Positions 1 to 6,839 are shown, counted from the stretch's first letter. The stretch: 14,115 nucleotides of DNA from JAZGDL01 sp036477795 (GCA_036477795.1 JAZGDL010000429.1:1-14115); one strand, 5' to 3'. Notes: generated by a model from the letters alone, not told the origin. Program-made: numbers and translations.

Positions 1-1301
1 CCGTTCCAAGTATCGGGGTCCTCGTTGAGCATGGCGAGCAGCGAGCGCTGGTAGGCGCCGGCGGCCCGCACCAGATCGGAGGGTGGGCCGGCGAACACTC
101 CGGTGACCGCGACGCGGGCCTTGAGCAATTCGTACAGAAGGGTGTCGGTCGTTGCCGCCCCATCGATCAGGTCCGGGATGTGGGCTGACCCGGACCAGAT
201 CGGAATCTTGATGGCGCCCACTTTCAGGGCGTCGAGCATGGCAAGTTCAACGATGGGGTCGGCACGGTCGGCGGTTTCCAGGACCACGCCGAAGGCGCTG
301 TTCCCGATCTGCCGGTCCTGGCGTAATGGGTTCAGGATGGCGAACACCAGCATGCGGTCGGCCAGCACCTTGTTGGCTGTGCGAACACGTACATGTGCGC
401 GATACAGCCCGTTGTCGGCCGATCCCAATTCGATGCGCCTCGCGGCGGTCGATTGGCCGTCCTGAATCGGCAGTTCTGCGGTGCGAACGATGTTGTCAAA
501 AGCGTCCAACACTTCGAGAGTGGTGCGCAGGCCGATGCTGTCCGCGTCGGTCACCGTAACCGACAGAAATGCTTCGCTGCTGTCGGTGAACACGTTGCCC
601 GGCGCGGATGTCTCAATCGACACGCGAGGCAGCCGGTAAATCTTGATGTCATCAAACCAGGCGGAGGCGTCCGTGTCCCTACTCTCAATGTGCCGCCGGG
701 GCCTGGGACCGGTATGCCAGACGTCCGGATGCACGATCCACGCGGTGACGCCGATCCAGCGAACATCCTCACCGCCGCCCGGGAGGAGGATCTCAACGCG
801 GCGCCACCGGTCTTGTCCGCCATCGGTTCCAATCAGCTCGCTGAAGCGCTGGGTGGAGGCGATCGGCAGGCGGTTGAAGTCCAGGTAGTAGGCGCTGAGC
901 GCCGCCCGGGCGTGCTCCAGCCTATGCCCGCGCACCTGGGCGACAATCAGGTAGTCGTTGGCGTTGCTGACCGGGATCTTCGGGCCTACATATCGAAAAG
1001 CGACGTTGCGGCCCTGGGCGTCCAGACGAAAGGAGGGCGGCGCCGGGCGACCGGTCGTGGTATCGAACACACCCTGCGCGTAGCGCGGGAATTCGGGGCC
1101 GCCGAACCGCACCCAGAACTTGGGAACGTCTTCCAGATTTCCGTCGTCGCGCTCGTCGAAGTCGAAGTGGTGAACGAGCCGGTCGCTTCCGAGTGACGCT
1201 GTCTCGTCACCGGAGGCCGGGCAGGCGCCGACCATCGGAACGATGGCAAGCAGCGCACGGGCGACGGCCGCCGTACGTGGGTTGTGTCGCGTGGTGGTCA
1301 T
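1..1301 (-). CDS. Predicted exported lipoprotein, carbohydrate-binding-like N-terminus, 3' end outside window
   Basis: This frame is open from ATG at 1301 to the left edge, giving 433 codons with the C-terminus missing. An in-frame TGA lies three codons upstream, so the start cannot lie much further out; no clear Shine-Dalgarno is visible. The N-terminus has basic residues, a hydrophobic run (ALLAIVPMVGAC) and a possible lipobox ending at Cys27, which suggests lipoprotein export. Residues about 40-220 look like a beta-sandwich carbohydrate-binding or LamG-like domain ending in the typical AWFDDIKIY strand (Trp215). An Ig-like segment follows (about 224-325), and then the first strands and helices of what may be a TIM barrel (DALKVGAIKIPIWSG and after). 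That order resembles large planctomycete glycoside-hydrolase-like proteins, but no catalytic residue is visible, so function is not assigned. It is divergent from nadB. Long plus-strand frames across it are shadows. Confidence 0.72.
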   Translation of the reverse strand, partial: MTTTRHNPRTAAVARALLAIVPMVGACPASGDETASLGSDRLVHHFDFDERDDGNLEDVPKFWVRFGGPEFPRYAQGVFDTTTGRPAPPSFRLDAQGRNVAFRYVGPKIPVSNANDYLIVAQVRGHRLEHARAALSAYYLDFNRLPIASTQRFSELIGTDGGQDRWRRVEILLPGGGEDVRWIGVTAWIVHPDVWHTGPRPRRHIESRDTDASAWFDDIKIYRLPRVSIETSAPGNVFTDSSEAFLSVTVTDADSIGLRTTLEVLDAFDNIVRTAELPIQDGQSTAARRIELGSADNGLYRAHVRVRTANKVLADRMLVFAILNPLRQDRQIGNSAFGVVLETADRADPIVELAMLDALKVGAIKIPIWSGSAHIPDLIDGAATTDTLLYELLKARVAVTGVFAGPPSDLVRAAGAYQRSLLAMLNEDPDTWN

Positions 1302-1323
1302 ACCAGGTCAGTCCGCTGTCCAG

Positions 1324-1352
1324 ATTATCGGCCGATGGGAGGAACGTGTTTA
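1324..1352 (-). promoter_or_regulatory. Weak candidate sigma70-type promoter for the exported lipoprotein gene
   Basis: Read on the minus strand, TAAACA (1352-1347, 4 of 6 to TTGACA) and GATAAT (1329-1324, 5 of 6 to TATAAT) are separated by 17 bp. They lie about 25 bp upstream of the ATG at 1301. Matches of this quality occur by chance, so the call rests mainly on placement. Confidence 0.25.
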
Positions 1353-1383
1353 CCTACCGCCTTGCACTTGTCGACGCGCCTCA

Positions 1384-1448
1384 AAAGGCACGAAGGGGAG
1401 AGGAAGGCACAAAGGCACGGAGGCACGAAGGCACGGAGGCACGAAGGG
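1384..1448 (+). repeat. Degenerate 8-bp tandem repeat (AGGCACGA/AGGCACGG)
   Basis: The unit AGGCAC(G/A)(A/G) recurs with 8-bp spacing, most regularly from 1413 to 1445, with interruptions near 1391-1405. Read as protein it gives artefactual KARRHEGTEARR-type sequence. This lies in the gap between two divergent gene starts and passes directly into a 7-bp array. The rest of the 1302-1534 gap holds only the weak promoter noted above. Confidence 0.85.
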
Positions 1449-1490
1449 GAATCCGCAATCCCCAATCCCCAATCGTCAATCTCCGATCCC
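1449..1490 (+). repeat. Heptamer array 1, six 7-bp units, upstream of nadB
   Basis: The units in order are GAATCCG, CAATCCC, CAATCCC, CAATCGT, CAATCTC and CGATCCC, 42 bp without a gap. The array shares the 18-base core at 1443-1460 with copies inside nadB and at the ATPase stop codon. It ends 44 bp before the nadB start. Confidence 0.92.
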
Positions 1491-1534
1491 TACCGTTTGC
1501 ATCCTCTAATGCAGGCGTTTACGATGCAAGGCCT

Positions 1535-3256
1535 GTGAGCACTCTCTACGATACCCGCCGGTACCTGACCAACTTCGATTCGGCCCGCACCGGTCACATA
1601 TTCGCGGACGTTCTGGTCATCGGCGGCGGTGTGGCTGGTGCGCGGGCTGCGATTGAAGCTGCCCGCCACGTGGACAACGTACTGCTGGTCTGCAAGGAAG
1701 CGATGGAGGAGTCGGCTACCCGCTATGCCCAGGGCGGGGTGGCCAACGCCCGCGCCGAAGGAGATTCTTCCGCCAAGCACGTCGCCGACACCTTGCGCGT
1801 GGGCTGCGGTCTGAATCGCCCTGAGGCTGTCGAGTTGGTGATCCGCCAGGCCCCGGACCGCATTGATGAGCTGATCCAATGGGGGATGCGCTTCGACAAG
1901 GACGGCGACAGGTTGGCCATGACCCGCGAAGGGGGCCACTCGATGGCCCGCGTCCTGCACGCTGATGGCGACGCGACGGGACGGGAATTAGCCCGCGTGC
2001 TGACAGCCAGGGTCCGCCAGTGTGACAACATCCGCGTCTTCGAGCAATGTTTTGTGATCGACTTGATCACCGACCAGGGCCGGTGCTTGGGGGCGGTCAC
2101 CCACCACAACAAACATGGACACCAATTGGTTTGGGGGGAGCAGACCATTCTGGCCAGCGGCGGCGGAGGGCGGGTCTATCGCGAGACCACCAACCCGCCG
2201 GTGGCCACCGGTGACGGCCTGGCCATCGCCTATCGAGCCGGGGCACGTATGGCGGATCTGGAAATGGTGCAGTTTCATCCGACCACACTCTATGTGGCTG
2301 GTGCCAATCGTGTGCTGATCTCCGAGGCGGTCCGCGGAGAGGGTGCCCTACTGGTGGACGGAGACGGCCAGCGCTTCATGGAATCGTATCACCCCGACGC
2401 GGAGCTGGCCCCGCGCGACGTGGTGTGCCGTGCGATCTTCAAACAGATGCGCCTGACCCGCAGCAACTGCGTCTACCTTGATGTCAGCCCCATCGGCGCT
2501 GAGAGGTTCGTCGGGCGCTTTCCGGGCATCACCCGGTTTTGTTCGCAGTTTCAGATTGATGTCCGCCGTGACCTGATCCCGGTACGTCCGGCGGCCCATT
2601 ACATGATCGGCGGCGTAGTGGCGGACCTGGATGCCTCGACCAATATTGACGGCTTGTTGTGTTGCGGTGAGGCGTCGTGCAGCGGGTTGCACGGTGCCAA
2701 CCGCCTGGCCAGCAACTCGTTGCTGGAGGGCCTGGTGTTCGGTGCCATAGCCGGGGAGTCGGCGGGCACACGTGTCGGCCGCGGGCCCGGACGCCTTCCA
2801 CCGGTCCGCATCCAAAGCGAGGTCGAGGCGTCGCCCAGAACCGAGCTGGACCTGCAGGACATCCGCAACAGCCTGCGCAGCGTGACGTGGCGCAACGCCG
2901 GGATCGAACGGACCGGCCAGCGCCTCTCCGAAATGTGCGAGATCATCGACTTCTGGGGACACTACGTCCTGGACAAGACGTTCGATGATTCCCTGGGGTG
3001 GGAGACGCAAAACATGCTCAGCCTCTGCCGGCTGATCGCGACCGCCGCATTCCAGCGCACGCGATCACTGGGCGTGCACTTCCGGACGGACGAAGGGGAA
3101 TCCGCAATCGTCAATCGTCAATCGTCAATCGTCAATCAGCCCGACGACGCCCAACCGAGTCACATTCTAATCCAGCGCGGTCTCGAATCGCCGACGATCA
3201 GTCGAGCCGGACTCGACCTGCGCACCATGAATGACGAATACCACAAGCCCGGCTGA
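1535..3256 (+). CDS. nadB: L-aspartate oxidase
   Basis: This FAD enzyme oxidises L-aspartate to iminoaspartate, which NadA converts to quinolinate for NAD synthesis in the cytoplasm. The protein has 573 residues (family about 530-550). It shows the Rossmann FAD motif GGGVAG (30-35), RYAQGGVA (63-70), EGGHS (132-136), QFHPT (246-250), APRD with Arg294, AAHY with His355 and HGANR with Arg390. These match the substrate- and flavin-site residues of the E. coli enzyme. The GTG at 1535 is chosen because the frame upstream is only repeat-derived sequence and FAD-domain homology starts soon after; AAGG lies 4 bases before it. Residues 522-535 (ESAIVNRQSSIVNQ) are encoded by a heptamer array and separate two family-like segments, HFRTD and PDDAQPSHILIQR. 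The stop codon lies in a hairpin loop. No nadA or nadC is seen nearby. Confidence 0.95.
   Translation: MSTLYDTRRYLTNFDSARTGHIFADVLVIGGGVAGARAAIEAARHVDNVLLVCKEAMEESATRYAQGGVANARAEGDSSAKHVADTLRVGCGLNRPEAVELVIRQAPDRIDELIQWGMRFDKDGDRLAMTREGGHSMARVLHADGDATGRELARVLTARVRQCDNIRVFEQCFVIDLITDQGRCLGAVTHHNKHGHQLVWGEQTILASGGGGRVYRETTNPPVATGDGLAIAYRAGARMADLEMVQFHPTTLYVAGANRVLISEAVRGEGALLVDGDGQRFMESYHPDAELAPRDVVCRAIFKQMRLTRSNCVYLDVSPIGAERFVGRFPGITRFCSQFQIDVRRDLIPVRPAAHYMIGGVVADLDASTNIDGLLCCGEASCSGLHGANRLASNSLLEGLVFGAIAGESAGTRVGRGPGRLPPVRIQSEVEASPRTELDLQDIRNSLRSVTWRNAGIERTGQRLSEMCEIIDFWGHYVLDKTFDDSLGWETQNMLSLCRLIATAAFQRTRSLGVHFRTDEGESAIVNRQSSIVNQPDDAQPSHILIQRGLESPTISRAGLDLRTMNDEYHKPG
3098..3139 (+). repeat. 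Heptamer array 2, six 7-bp units inside the nadB coding region
   Basis: The units are GAATCCG, four copies of CAATCGT and CAATCAG. The array begins on a codon boundary (codon 522) and its 42 bp equal 14 codons, so the downstream reading frame is kept. The 18-base core GAAGGGGAATCCGCAATC at 3092-3109 is identical to that of array 1. Confidence 0.93.
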
Positions 3257-3311
3257 AGCCGGCTGGGGCATACGAAGTACGAGGAGTCCGACGACCACCA
3301 ACTGAAGTTGG
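3249..3311. repeat. Two stem-loops with TGAA loops between convergent genes
   Basis: CCGGC-TGAA-GCCGG (3249-3262) and CCAAC-TGAA-GTTGG (3298-3311) have different stems but the same tetraloop. The first contains the nadB stop codon in its loop. They lie in the 107-bp gap between nadB and the convergent dockerin-type gene and could act as bidirectional transcript ends. No T-tract follows, so terminator function is only inferred. Confidence 0.6.
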
Positions 3312-3363
3312 CGGCAAACACCGGTCGGCCATCCCGTTTTTCCCGGATGAAGCAAATGAAATG

Positions 3364-4566
3364 CTACGGGCGCGGATGGTTGAGCGAAACCCGGGCCCAT
3401 GGTTGCGTGGCGTTGACGGTGCCGAAGGCCAGCTCGCGGAACGCGGTCAGGTCCGCCGGGGACACACGTCCGTCTCGGTTGGTGTCGACGTAGTCTTGGA
3501 CTACACCCGCATCCGGCGTGATGGTGCGATTCACAAGCTGACGGCACCTGCTCAGATCGCGTGGGCCAACGGCTCCGGACCGGTCGATGTCGCCGGGCAG
3601 GAAAGCCAGGTCCACGCGGTCCGGCTCGTTCTCCTGGCCGAGGTCGCCTTGATTGGGGATCGGCTCGCCGGCGGCGTTCACCACCACGGCCCTGATGGTG
3701 GTCCATTCCGACATCGGGAGCGGATGGCTGAGGGTGATCACCACCTCAGGGTTATTCGCGGCGTCCACGCTTTGGACGACGTGAGTGCCGCCGGCGGTAT
3801 CGGTGATCACGAAGTCTGAGGGGCTGAGCGGCCCACCGCCGGCCGCGAACACCGGCTCGCTGAAGAGGATGGTGAACGTCGCGCGGCCGCGAAGATTTCC
3901 TATGGGCTCATCGCGCCTATACCTGGGATCTATGGAACCGGAGACGGGCTTGGTTTCCCCCGGCCCGCCCTTCCCGTGGACAATGAAGGGCGCCGGCCGC
4001 ACCGTGATGGCCAGGGGTATGAACGAGTCAGGATTGTTCACGATGTCGACGATGGCGCCGGTTACGCCGCCGATGATAACGTGATCCATCTCGGTAGCGT
4101 ACCCCAGCAGCCAATCGCCCGCGGCGTCCGGGGTAGGGAAGAGCGTGATCGTTGCGATGTAGGCCAGAAAATCGACGTCGTGCCAGGGAGCGGCGTTATC
4201 CAGAAGGCCGGCGGCCGCGAACGCCGGAAGATAACAGCGCGCCGGACAGAAGTTGCAGCTTTCCAGTATGAGATCCTTACGTGTGGTGTCGACGACAAAC
4301 TTGCCGCATTCCAGCTTTCCTCGATTGGCCCGGCCCAGATCGATCAGGCTCAACTGCATGTCAAGAGCGCCCACCTGCGGGGCCGTCGTCTCGGTGGCAT
4401 CCAGCAGGATCTCGATCACGATGGGGTGGCCGGCCAAGACGGACGGATTGAGCGCGTCGCTGAGGTCGACGGTCGGTCCCGGTTGTGGACTCATGAAGAC
4501 CGTCTGACCCAAGGCGGACACGTACAACAAACCAGACGCAAGGACACTCGCACAACATGTTCTCAT
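3364..4566 (-). CDS. Exported protein with Ig-like region and C-terminal dockerin-type domain
   Basis: This is a 400-residue secreted protein of unknown function. The signal peptide is MRTCCASVLASGLLYVSALG. The middle has a beta-rich segment with a cysteine cluster (LECGKF, then ESCNFCPARC) and an Ig-like domain (about 230-310, TFTILFSEPVF ... DFVITD). Residues about 325-382 carry paired dockerin/EF-hand-type repeats, GDIDRSGAVGPRDL and DTNRDGRVSPADL, whose Asp/Asn spacing suits calcium binding. In planctomycetes such domains often occur without any cellulosome, so the partner is unknown. The start is uncertain: TTG at 4578 has GGTGAG 5 bases upstream, whereas ATG at 4566 has no clear SD; both keep the signal peptide. 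The gene lies downstream of the ATPase gene on the same strand but 208 bp away, so co-transcription is possible but unproven. Confidence 0.82.
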   Translation of the reverse strand: MRTCCASVLASGLLYVSALGQTVFMSPQPGPTVDLSDALNPSVLAGHPIVIEILLDATETTAPQVGALDMQLSLIDLGRANRGKLECGKFVVDTTRKDLILESCNFCPARCYLPAFAAAGLLDNAAPWHDVDFLAYIATITLFPTPDAAGDWLLGYATEMDHVIIGGVTGAIVDIVNNPDSFIPLAITVRPAPFIVHGKGGPGETKPVSGSIDPRYRRDEPIGNLRGRATFTILFSEPVFAAGGGPLSPSDFVITDTAGGTHVVQSVDAANNPEVVITLSHPLPMSEWTTIRAVVVNAAGEPIPNQGDLGQENEPDRVDLAFLPGDIDRSGAVGPRDLSRCRQLVNRTITPDAGVVQDYVDTNRDGRVSPADLTAFRELAFGTVNATQPWARVSLNHPRP

Positions 4567-4607
4567 GACAACACCCAACGTTTCTCACCTTAACGAATTG
4601 TGCTGTA

Positions 4608-4630
4608 GCGCCACCCCTTGTGGGTGGCGC
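4608..4630 (-). promoter_or_regulatory. Strong 9-bp hairpin in the leader of the dockerin-type gene
   Basis: GCGCCACCC and GGGTGGCGC pair perfectly around the 5-base loop CTTGT. On the minus strand the hairpin ends about 30-40 bases before the start of the dockerin-type gene and follows the ATPase gene. No T-tract follows on either strand, so it may be an mRNA stabiliser, a weak attenuator or an interspersed repeat. Confidence 0.6.
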
Positions 4631-4661
4631 GCTCTCGTTCTGCTGCAGTGTAACCAGGTCT

Positions 4662-4683
4662 CCCACGGATTGCAATCCGTGGG
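4662..4683. repeat. 22-bp perfect palindrome, copy 1
   Basis: The left half is CCCACGGATTG and the right half is its exact reverse complement. The flanks TCT and CTT are shared with copy 2 at 6554-6575. The two copies differ at one symmetric base pair. Confidence 0.85.
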
Positions 4684-4693
4684 CTTGGCGGAC

Positions 4694-4720
4694 CGCTCCC
4701 TTACGGTCGCGGCTCGGATT
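4694..4720 (-). repeat. Interspersed 27-bp element, copy 1 (reverse orientation)
   Basis: The minus-strand reading contains CCGCGACCGTAAGGGAGCG. A copy with two mismatches in 27 bases occurs in forward orientation at 12758-12784. GACCG and CGGTC around it can form a short stem. It runs directly into the heptamer array. Confidence 0.75.
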
Positions 4721-4772
4721 GGGGATTGAGGATTGCAGATTGGGGATTGCGGATTGGGGATTGCGGATTCCC
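4717..4772 (-). repeat. Heptamer array 3, eight 7-bp units at the ATPase 3' end
   Basis: On the plus strand the units are GATTGGG, GATTGAG, GATTGCA, GATTGGG, GATTGCG, GATTGGG, GATTGCG and GATTCCC. Their reverse complements are the same GAATCCG/CAATCCC family as array 1. The 18-base core occupies 4759-4776 and overlaps the ATPase stop codon at 4775-4777. Confidence 0.93.
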
Positions 4773-4774
4773 CT

Positions 4775-6502
4775 TCATCCCTCCGTCCCTTCCTCCCTGG
4801 TTTGAACCTCTTGGGCCAAGCGCGAGAGAGAGCGAACGCTTTCGAGCAGTCTTCGGGCCGGCGTGGCGTGTGGAAGGGTTGCTTCAGTTCGCGCCCGGAG
4901 TTCATCGATGCGCCGTGGGGCATCCGAGTCGTGCGTGGACGCGGCCTGGGTCCCGCCGTCGCCGCGGGACAGCCTGTTTGCGTCGACCTTTCGCATCGAA
5001 ATCGGTCTCCCGACTTGTTTGTCCGCTCGCGACGAGTGTATCCCCTGTTTGGGCATCGCATTACGAAGCCTGACTGTACCGGCCACCAGGTGCGTCTTGG
5101 TCTTTCTTAACGATGCCGCCAGCCCTTCCAGCCGCTCAGACTGTTTCTGTATACGCTTCACACTGCGGTTCTGTTGGCGGACCGAATCCTCATGGGCCTG
5201 CCGGCTCTTGAACCGCTCGAGGCCGTCCACCATGGTGTCCAGTTCCTTGGATAGATGAGAGTTCAGCGCCTGCAATTTGGCTTCCGAGAACTGACGGCCT
5301 GCTTGCTCCTGCTTGCTTTGTAACTGGTCAAACTTGCCCTCCATGGAATCCAACCGTTTGGACAAGTGAGAGTCCAACTGCCGCACTCTGACCTCTGAGG
5401 ATTCCCGGCTGGCTTGTTCCTGCCGTTCGTGCAACCGCTCAAGCATGCCCTGCATCGCGTCCAATCGCTTGGCGAGTTGAGTGCGCAACTCCCGCACTCC
5501 GGCTTCTGAGGATTCATGACCGGCTAATTCGTTGACCCGTCGCTCGAGGAACGCCACTTGCGAAGCCAGCCAGGCATCTGCGGCCGGCGGTGTCGGTGGA
5601 ATTGATGTCGTTGCCGACTGCACGGCCGATTGCGGTTGCATGGGCTCGTCAGGCGCCGCCGCGGATGTCAATACATACGAGTCGGAAGGTCCGCTGAATT
5701 GCATTGTACGGTCCGCTACCGATCTGATCAAGTCGGCGTCGATCCTTCGTGTGTCGCAGGAGTAGGCACTGAGCATCACATTATCACAAACCGTGTTGAT
5801 CACACGAACGATACCGCGCGACACTTGGTAGACCACGTCGATTGCGGGAGCGTCGAACAGGTCGGGCTCTTCTGCGCCCGCCGCCTTGAGACGGTGTCGG
5901 ATGTAGCCTTCGGTCTGTTGGCGGTCCAGCGGGCTGAGGTTGCACGCACGGAAGCACCGCTGACGCAGGTGTCGAAGTTTGGGATGATTGAGGGAACCGG
6001 TCAGTTCCGGCTGTCCGATAAGGATGATCTGCAGGAGCTTGGCGTCTTGTGTTTCGATGTTGTTGAGCAGCCGCAACAGCTCAAGCGTGCCTAACGAAAG
6101 GAAGTGGGCGTCGTCAACGATCAGCACTGCCGGACGTACCGCCGCGAATTGCTCCAGCAGAAAGTCCCGTAGGGCGTTGGGAGGGCGGGCCTGCGCGTCC
6201 GAGGGTGTCACCTCGATGCCGAATTCCAGACATATGGAACTGAACAGGTTGTCTTCTTGTAGCGGTCCCCGACCCAGCTCGGCGAAAGCGATCCGACGTC
6301 CGAAATGGGCCAGCATCCGCTGGTAAACCAGTGTCTTACCGGTACCAGCCTCACCGGTCAGGACCATCAAGCCCTTGAGCGCACCGACCGCGTAAATCAA
6401 CGAAGCCAACGCCTCCTCGTGACCCGGGGTGGAATAAGAATACCGTGGATCCCAGGTGTCGTTGAACGGTTGCTCGCGCAGACCGAAAAACTCAGCATAC
6501 AT
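4775..6502 (-). CDS. ExeA-like AAA+ ATPase of PEP-CTERM/exosortase locus type
   Basis: This is a 575-residue cytoplasmic ATPase. It begins MYAEFFGLREQPF, the usual start of ExeA-type and PEP-CTERM-locus secretion ATPases, which supports ATG 6502; GGTGAG lies 7 bases upstream. Motifs are Walker A GEAGTGKT (50-57), Walker B VLIVDDAH (126-133), a sensor-like ILIGQPEL (160-167) and an arginine-rich RHLRQRCFR (177-185). After about residue 270 comes a Pro/Ala linker and then a helical, charged tail. That tail contains three 37-residue repeats, the SSE/SSE/FSE signatures falling at 331, 368 and 405, predicted to be coiled coil. Family members usually end soon after the ATPase domain, or carry a different tail, so this extension is unusual. 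It is divergent from the export operon, which fits a role in exopolysaccharide export or PEP-CTERM processing; the exact role of the family is not settled. Confidence 0.9.
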   Translation of the reverse strand: MYAEFFGLREQPFNDTWDPRYSYSTPGHEEALASLIYAVGALKGLMVLTGEAGTGKTLVYQRMLAHFGRRIAFAELGRGPLQEDNLFSSICLEFGIEVTPSDAQARPPNALRDFLLEQFAAVRPAVLIVDDAHFLSLGTLELLRLLNNIETQDAKLLQIILIGQPELTGSLNHPKLRHLRQRCFRACNLSPLDRQQTEGYIRHRLKAAGAEEPDLFDAPAIDVVYQVSRGIVRVINTVCDNVMLSAYSCDTRRIDADLIRSVADRTMQFSGPSDSYVLTSAAAPDEPMQPQSAVQSATTSIPPTPPAADAWLASQVAFLERRVNELAGHESSEAGVRELRTQLAKRLDAMQGMLERLHERQEQASRESSEVRVRQLDSHLSKRLDSMEGKFDQLQSKQEQAGRQFSEAKLQALNSHLSKELDTMVDGLERFKSRQAHEDSVRQQNRSVKRIQKQSERLEGLAASLRKTKTHLVAGTVRLRNAMPKQGIHSSRADKQVGRPISMRKVDANRLSRGDGGTQAASTHDSDAPRRIDELRARTEATLPHATPARRLLESVRSLSRLAQEVQTREEGTEG

Positions 6503-6516
6503 AGTCGCACTCACCG

Positions 6517-6546
6517 CTGGAAAACCAGAATCCAGAAACTAGAAAA
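6517..6546. repeat. Intergenic repeat unit A beginning CTGGAAAACCAGAA
   Basis: CTGGAAAACCAG can form a small hairpin and is followed by 7-bp steps AGAATCC, AGAAACT and AGAAAAG. A second copy starts at 6766 with the 7-bp steps in a different order. This copy lies just upstream of the ATPase ribosome-binding site. Confidence 0.7.
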
Positions 6547-6553
6547 GGCTTCT

Positions 6554-6575
6554 CCCACGGGTTGCAACCCGTGGG
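6554..6575. repeat. 22-bp perfect palindrome, copy 2
   Basis: The left half is CCCACGGGTTG and the right half is its exact reverse complement. Compared with copy 1 at 4662-4683, an A-T pair is replaced by G-C at the symmetric position. It lies in the leader of the ATPase gene. Confidence 0.85.
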
Positions 6576-6579
6576 CTTA

Positions 6580-6614
6580 TTCTAGTCTCTAGTTTCTAGT
6601 TTCTCGTTTCTAGT
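6580..6614 (+). repeat. Heptamer array 4, five 7-bp units
   Basis: The units are TTCTAGT, CTCTAGT, TTCTAGT, TTCTCGT and TTCTAGT. It lies in the 465-bp divergent gap 6503-6967. Related short runs occur at 6525-6546, 6776-6792 and 6844-6862. Confidence 0.9.
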
Positions 6615-6713
6615 CCCTGTGGGATATCGGTCGCACTCTCAGCGGCCTGAAGGTTGGAGGCGTGCGATAATCCGTCTGCCTCAATGAAAACCCTTATGAA
6701 AAGTTTGCAAGGT

Positions 6714-6753
6714 CCGAAAACACCATATCGCTTACCGGGCCCGAAAACACCAT
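6714..6753 (+). repeat. Direct repeat CCGAAAACACCAT, two copies 27 bp apart
   Basis: Identical 13-mers lie at 6714-6726 and 6741-6753, between the divergent ATPase and export genes. The placement would suit an operator, but a simple repeat origin is equally possible. I find no convincing sigma70 promoter pair and no RNA gene in 6615-6967. Confidence 0.6.
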
Positions 6754-6765
6754 GTTCCGCGTTAA

Positions 6766-6792
6766 CTGGAAAACCAGAAACTAGAATCCAGA
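6766..6792. repeat. Intergenic repeat unit B beginning CTGGAAAACCAGAA
   Basis: This is the second copy of the element at 6517-6546; the first 14 bases are identical and 7-bp steps AGAAACT, AGAATCC and AGAG follow. The 7-bp steps have been permuted between copies. Confidence 0.7.
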
Positions 6793-6827
6793 GATGCCCG
6801 ATGAGGGTTTTTCCAGTTCTCTAGTGA

Positions 6828-6839
6828 GGGCTTTAGCCC
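6828..6839. repeat. Small palindrome GGGCTTTAGCCC
   Basis: A 5-bp stem closes on TT. It lies between heptamer-like runs and upstream of the export gene. It is one of several unrelated small hairpin types in the gaps of this window. Confidence 0.5.

Noticed and set aside
393..1196. 267-codon plus-strand open frame
   Set aside because: It is antisense to a longer minus-strand frame that has a signal peptide and domain-like sequence. It shows no recognisable motif itself.
1193..1534. N-terminal extension of nadB to the far upstream start
   Set aside because: The extra 114 codons are read through 8-bp and 7-bp repeats and overlap the divergent lipoprotein gene. NadB homology starts only after the GTG at 1535.
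2348..3010. 220-codon minus-strand open frame
   Set aside because: It lies wholly inside nadB, whose catalytic motifs span the same bases.
4608..4630. Intrinsic terminator for the ATPase gene
   Set aside because: The stem is strong but no T-tract follows it on the minus strand, so it is listed only as a leader hairpin.
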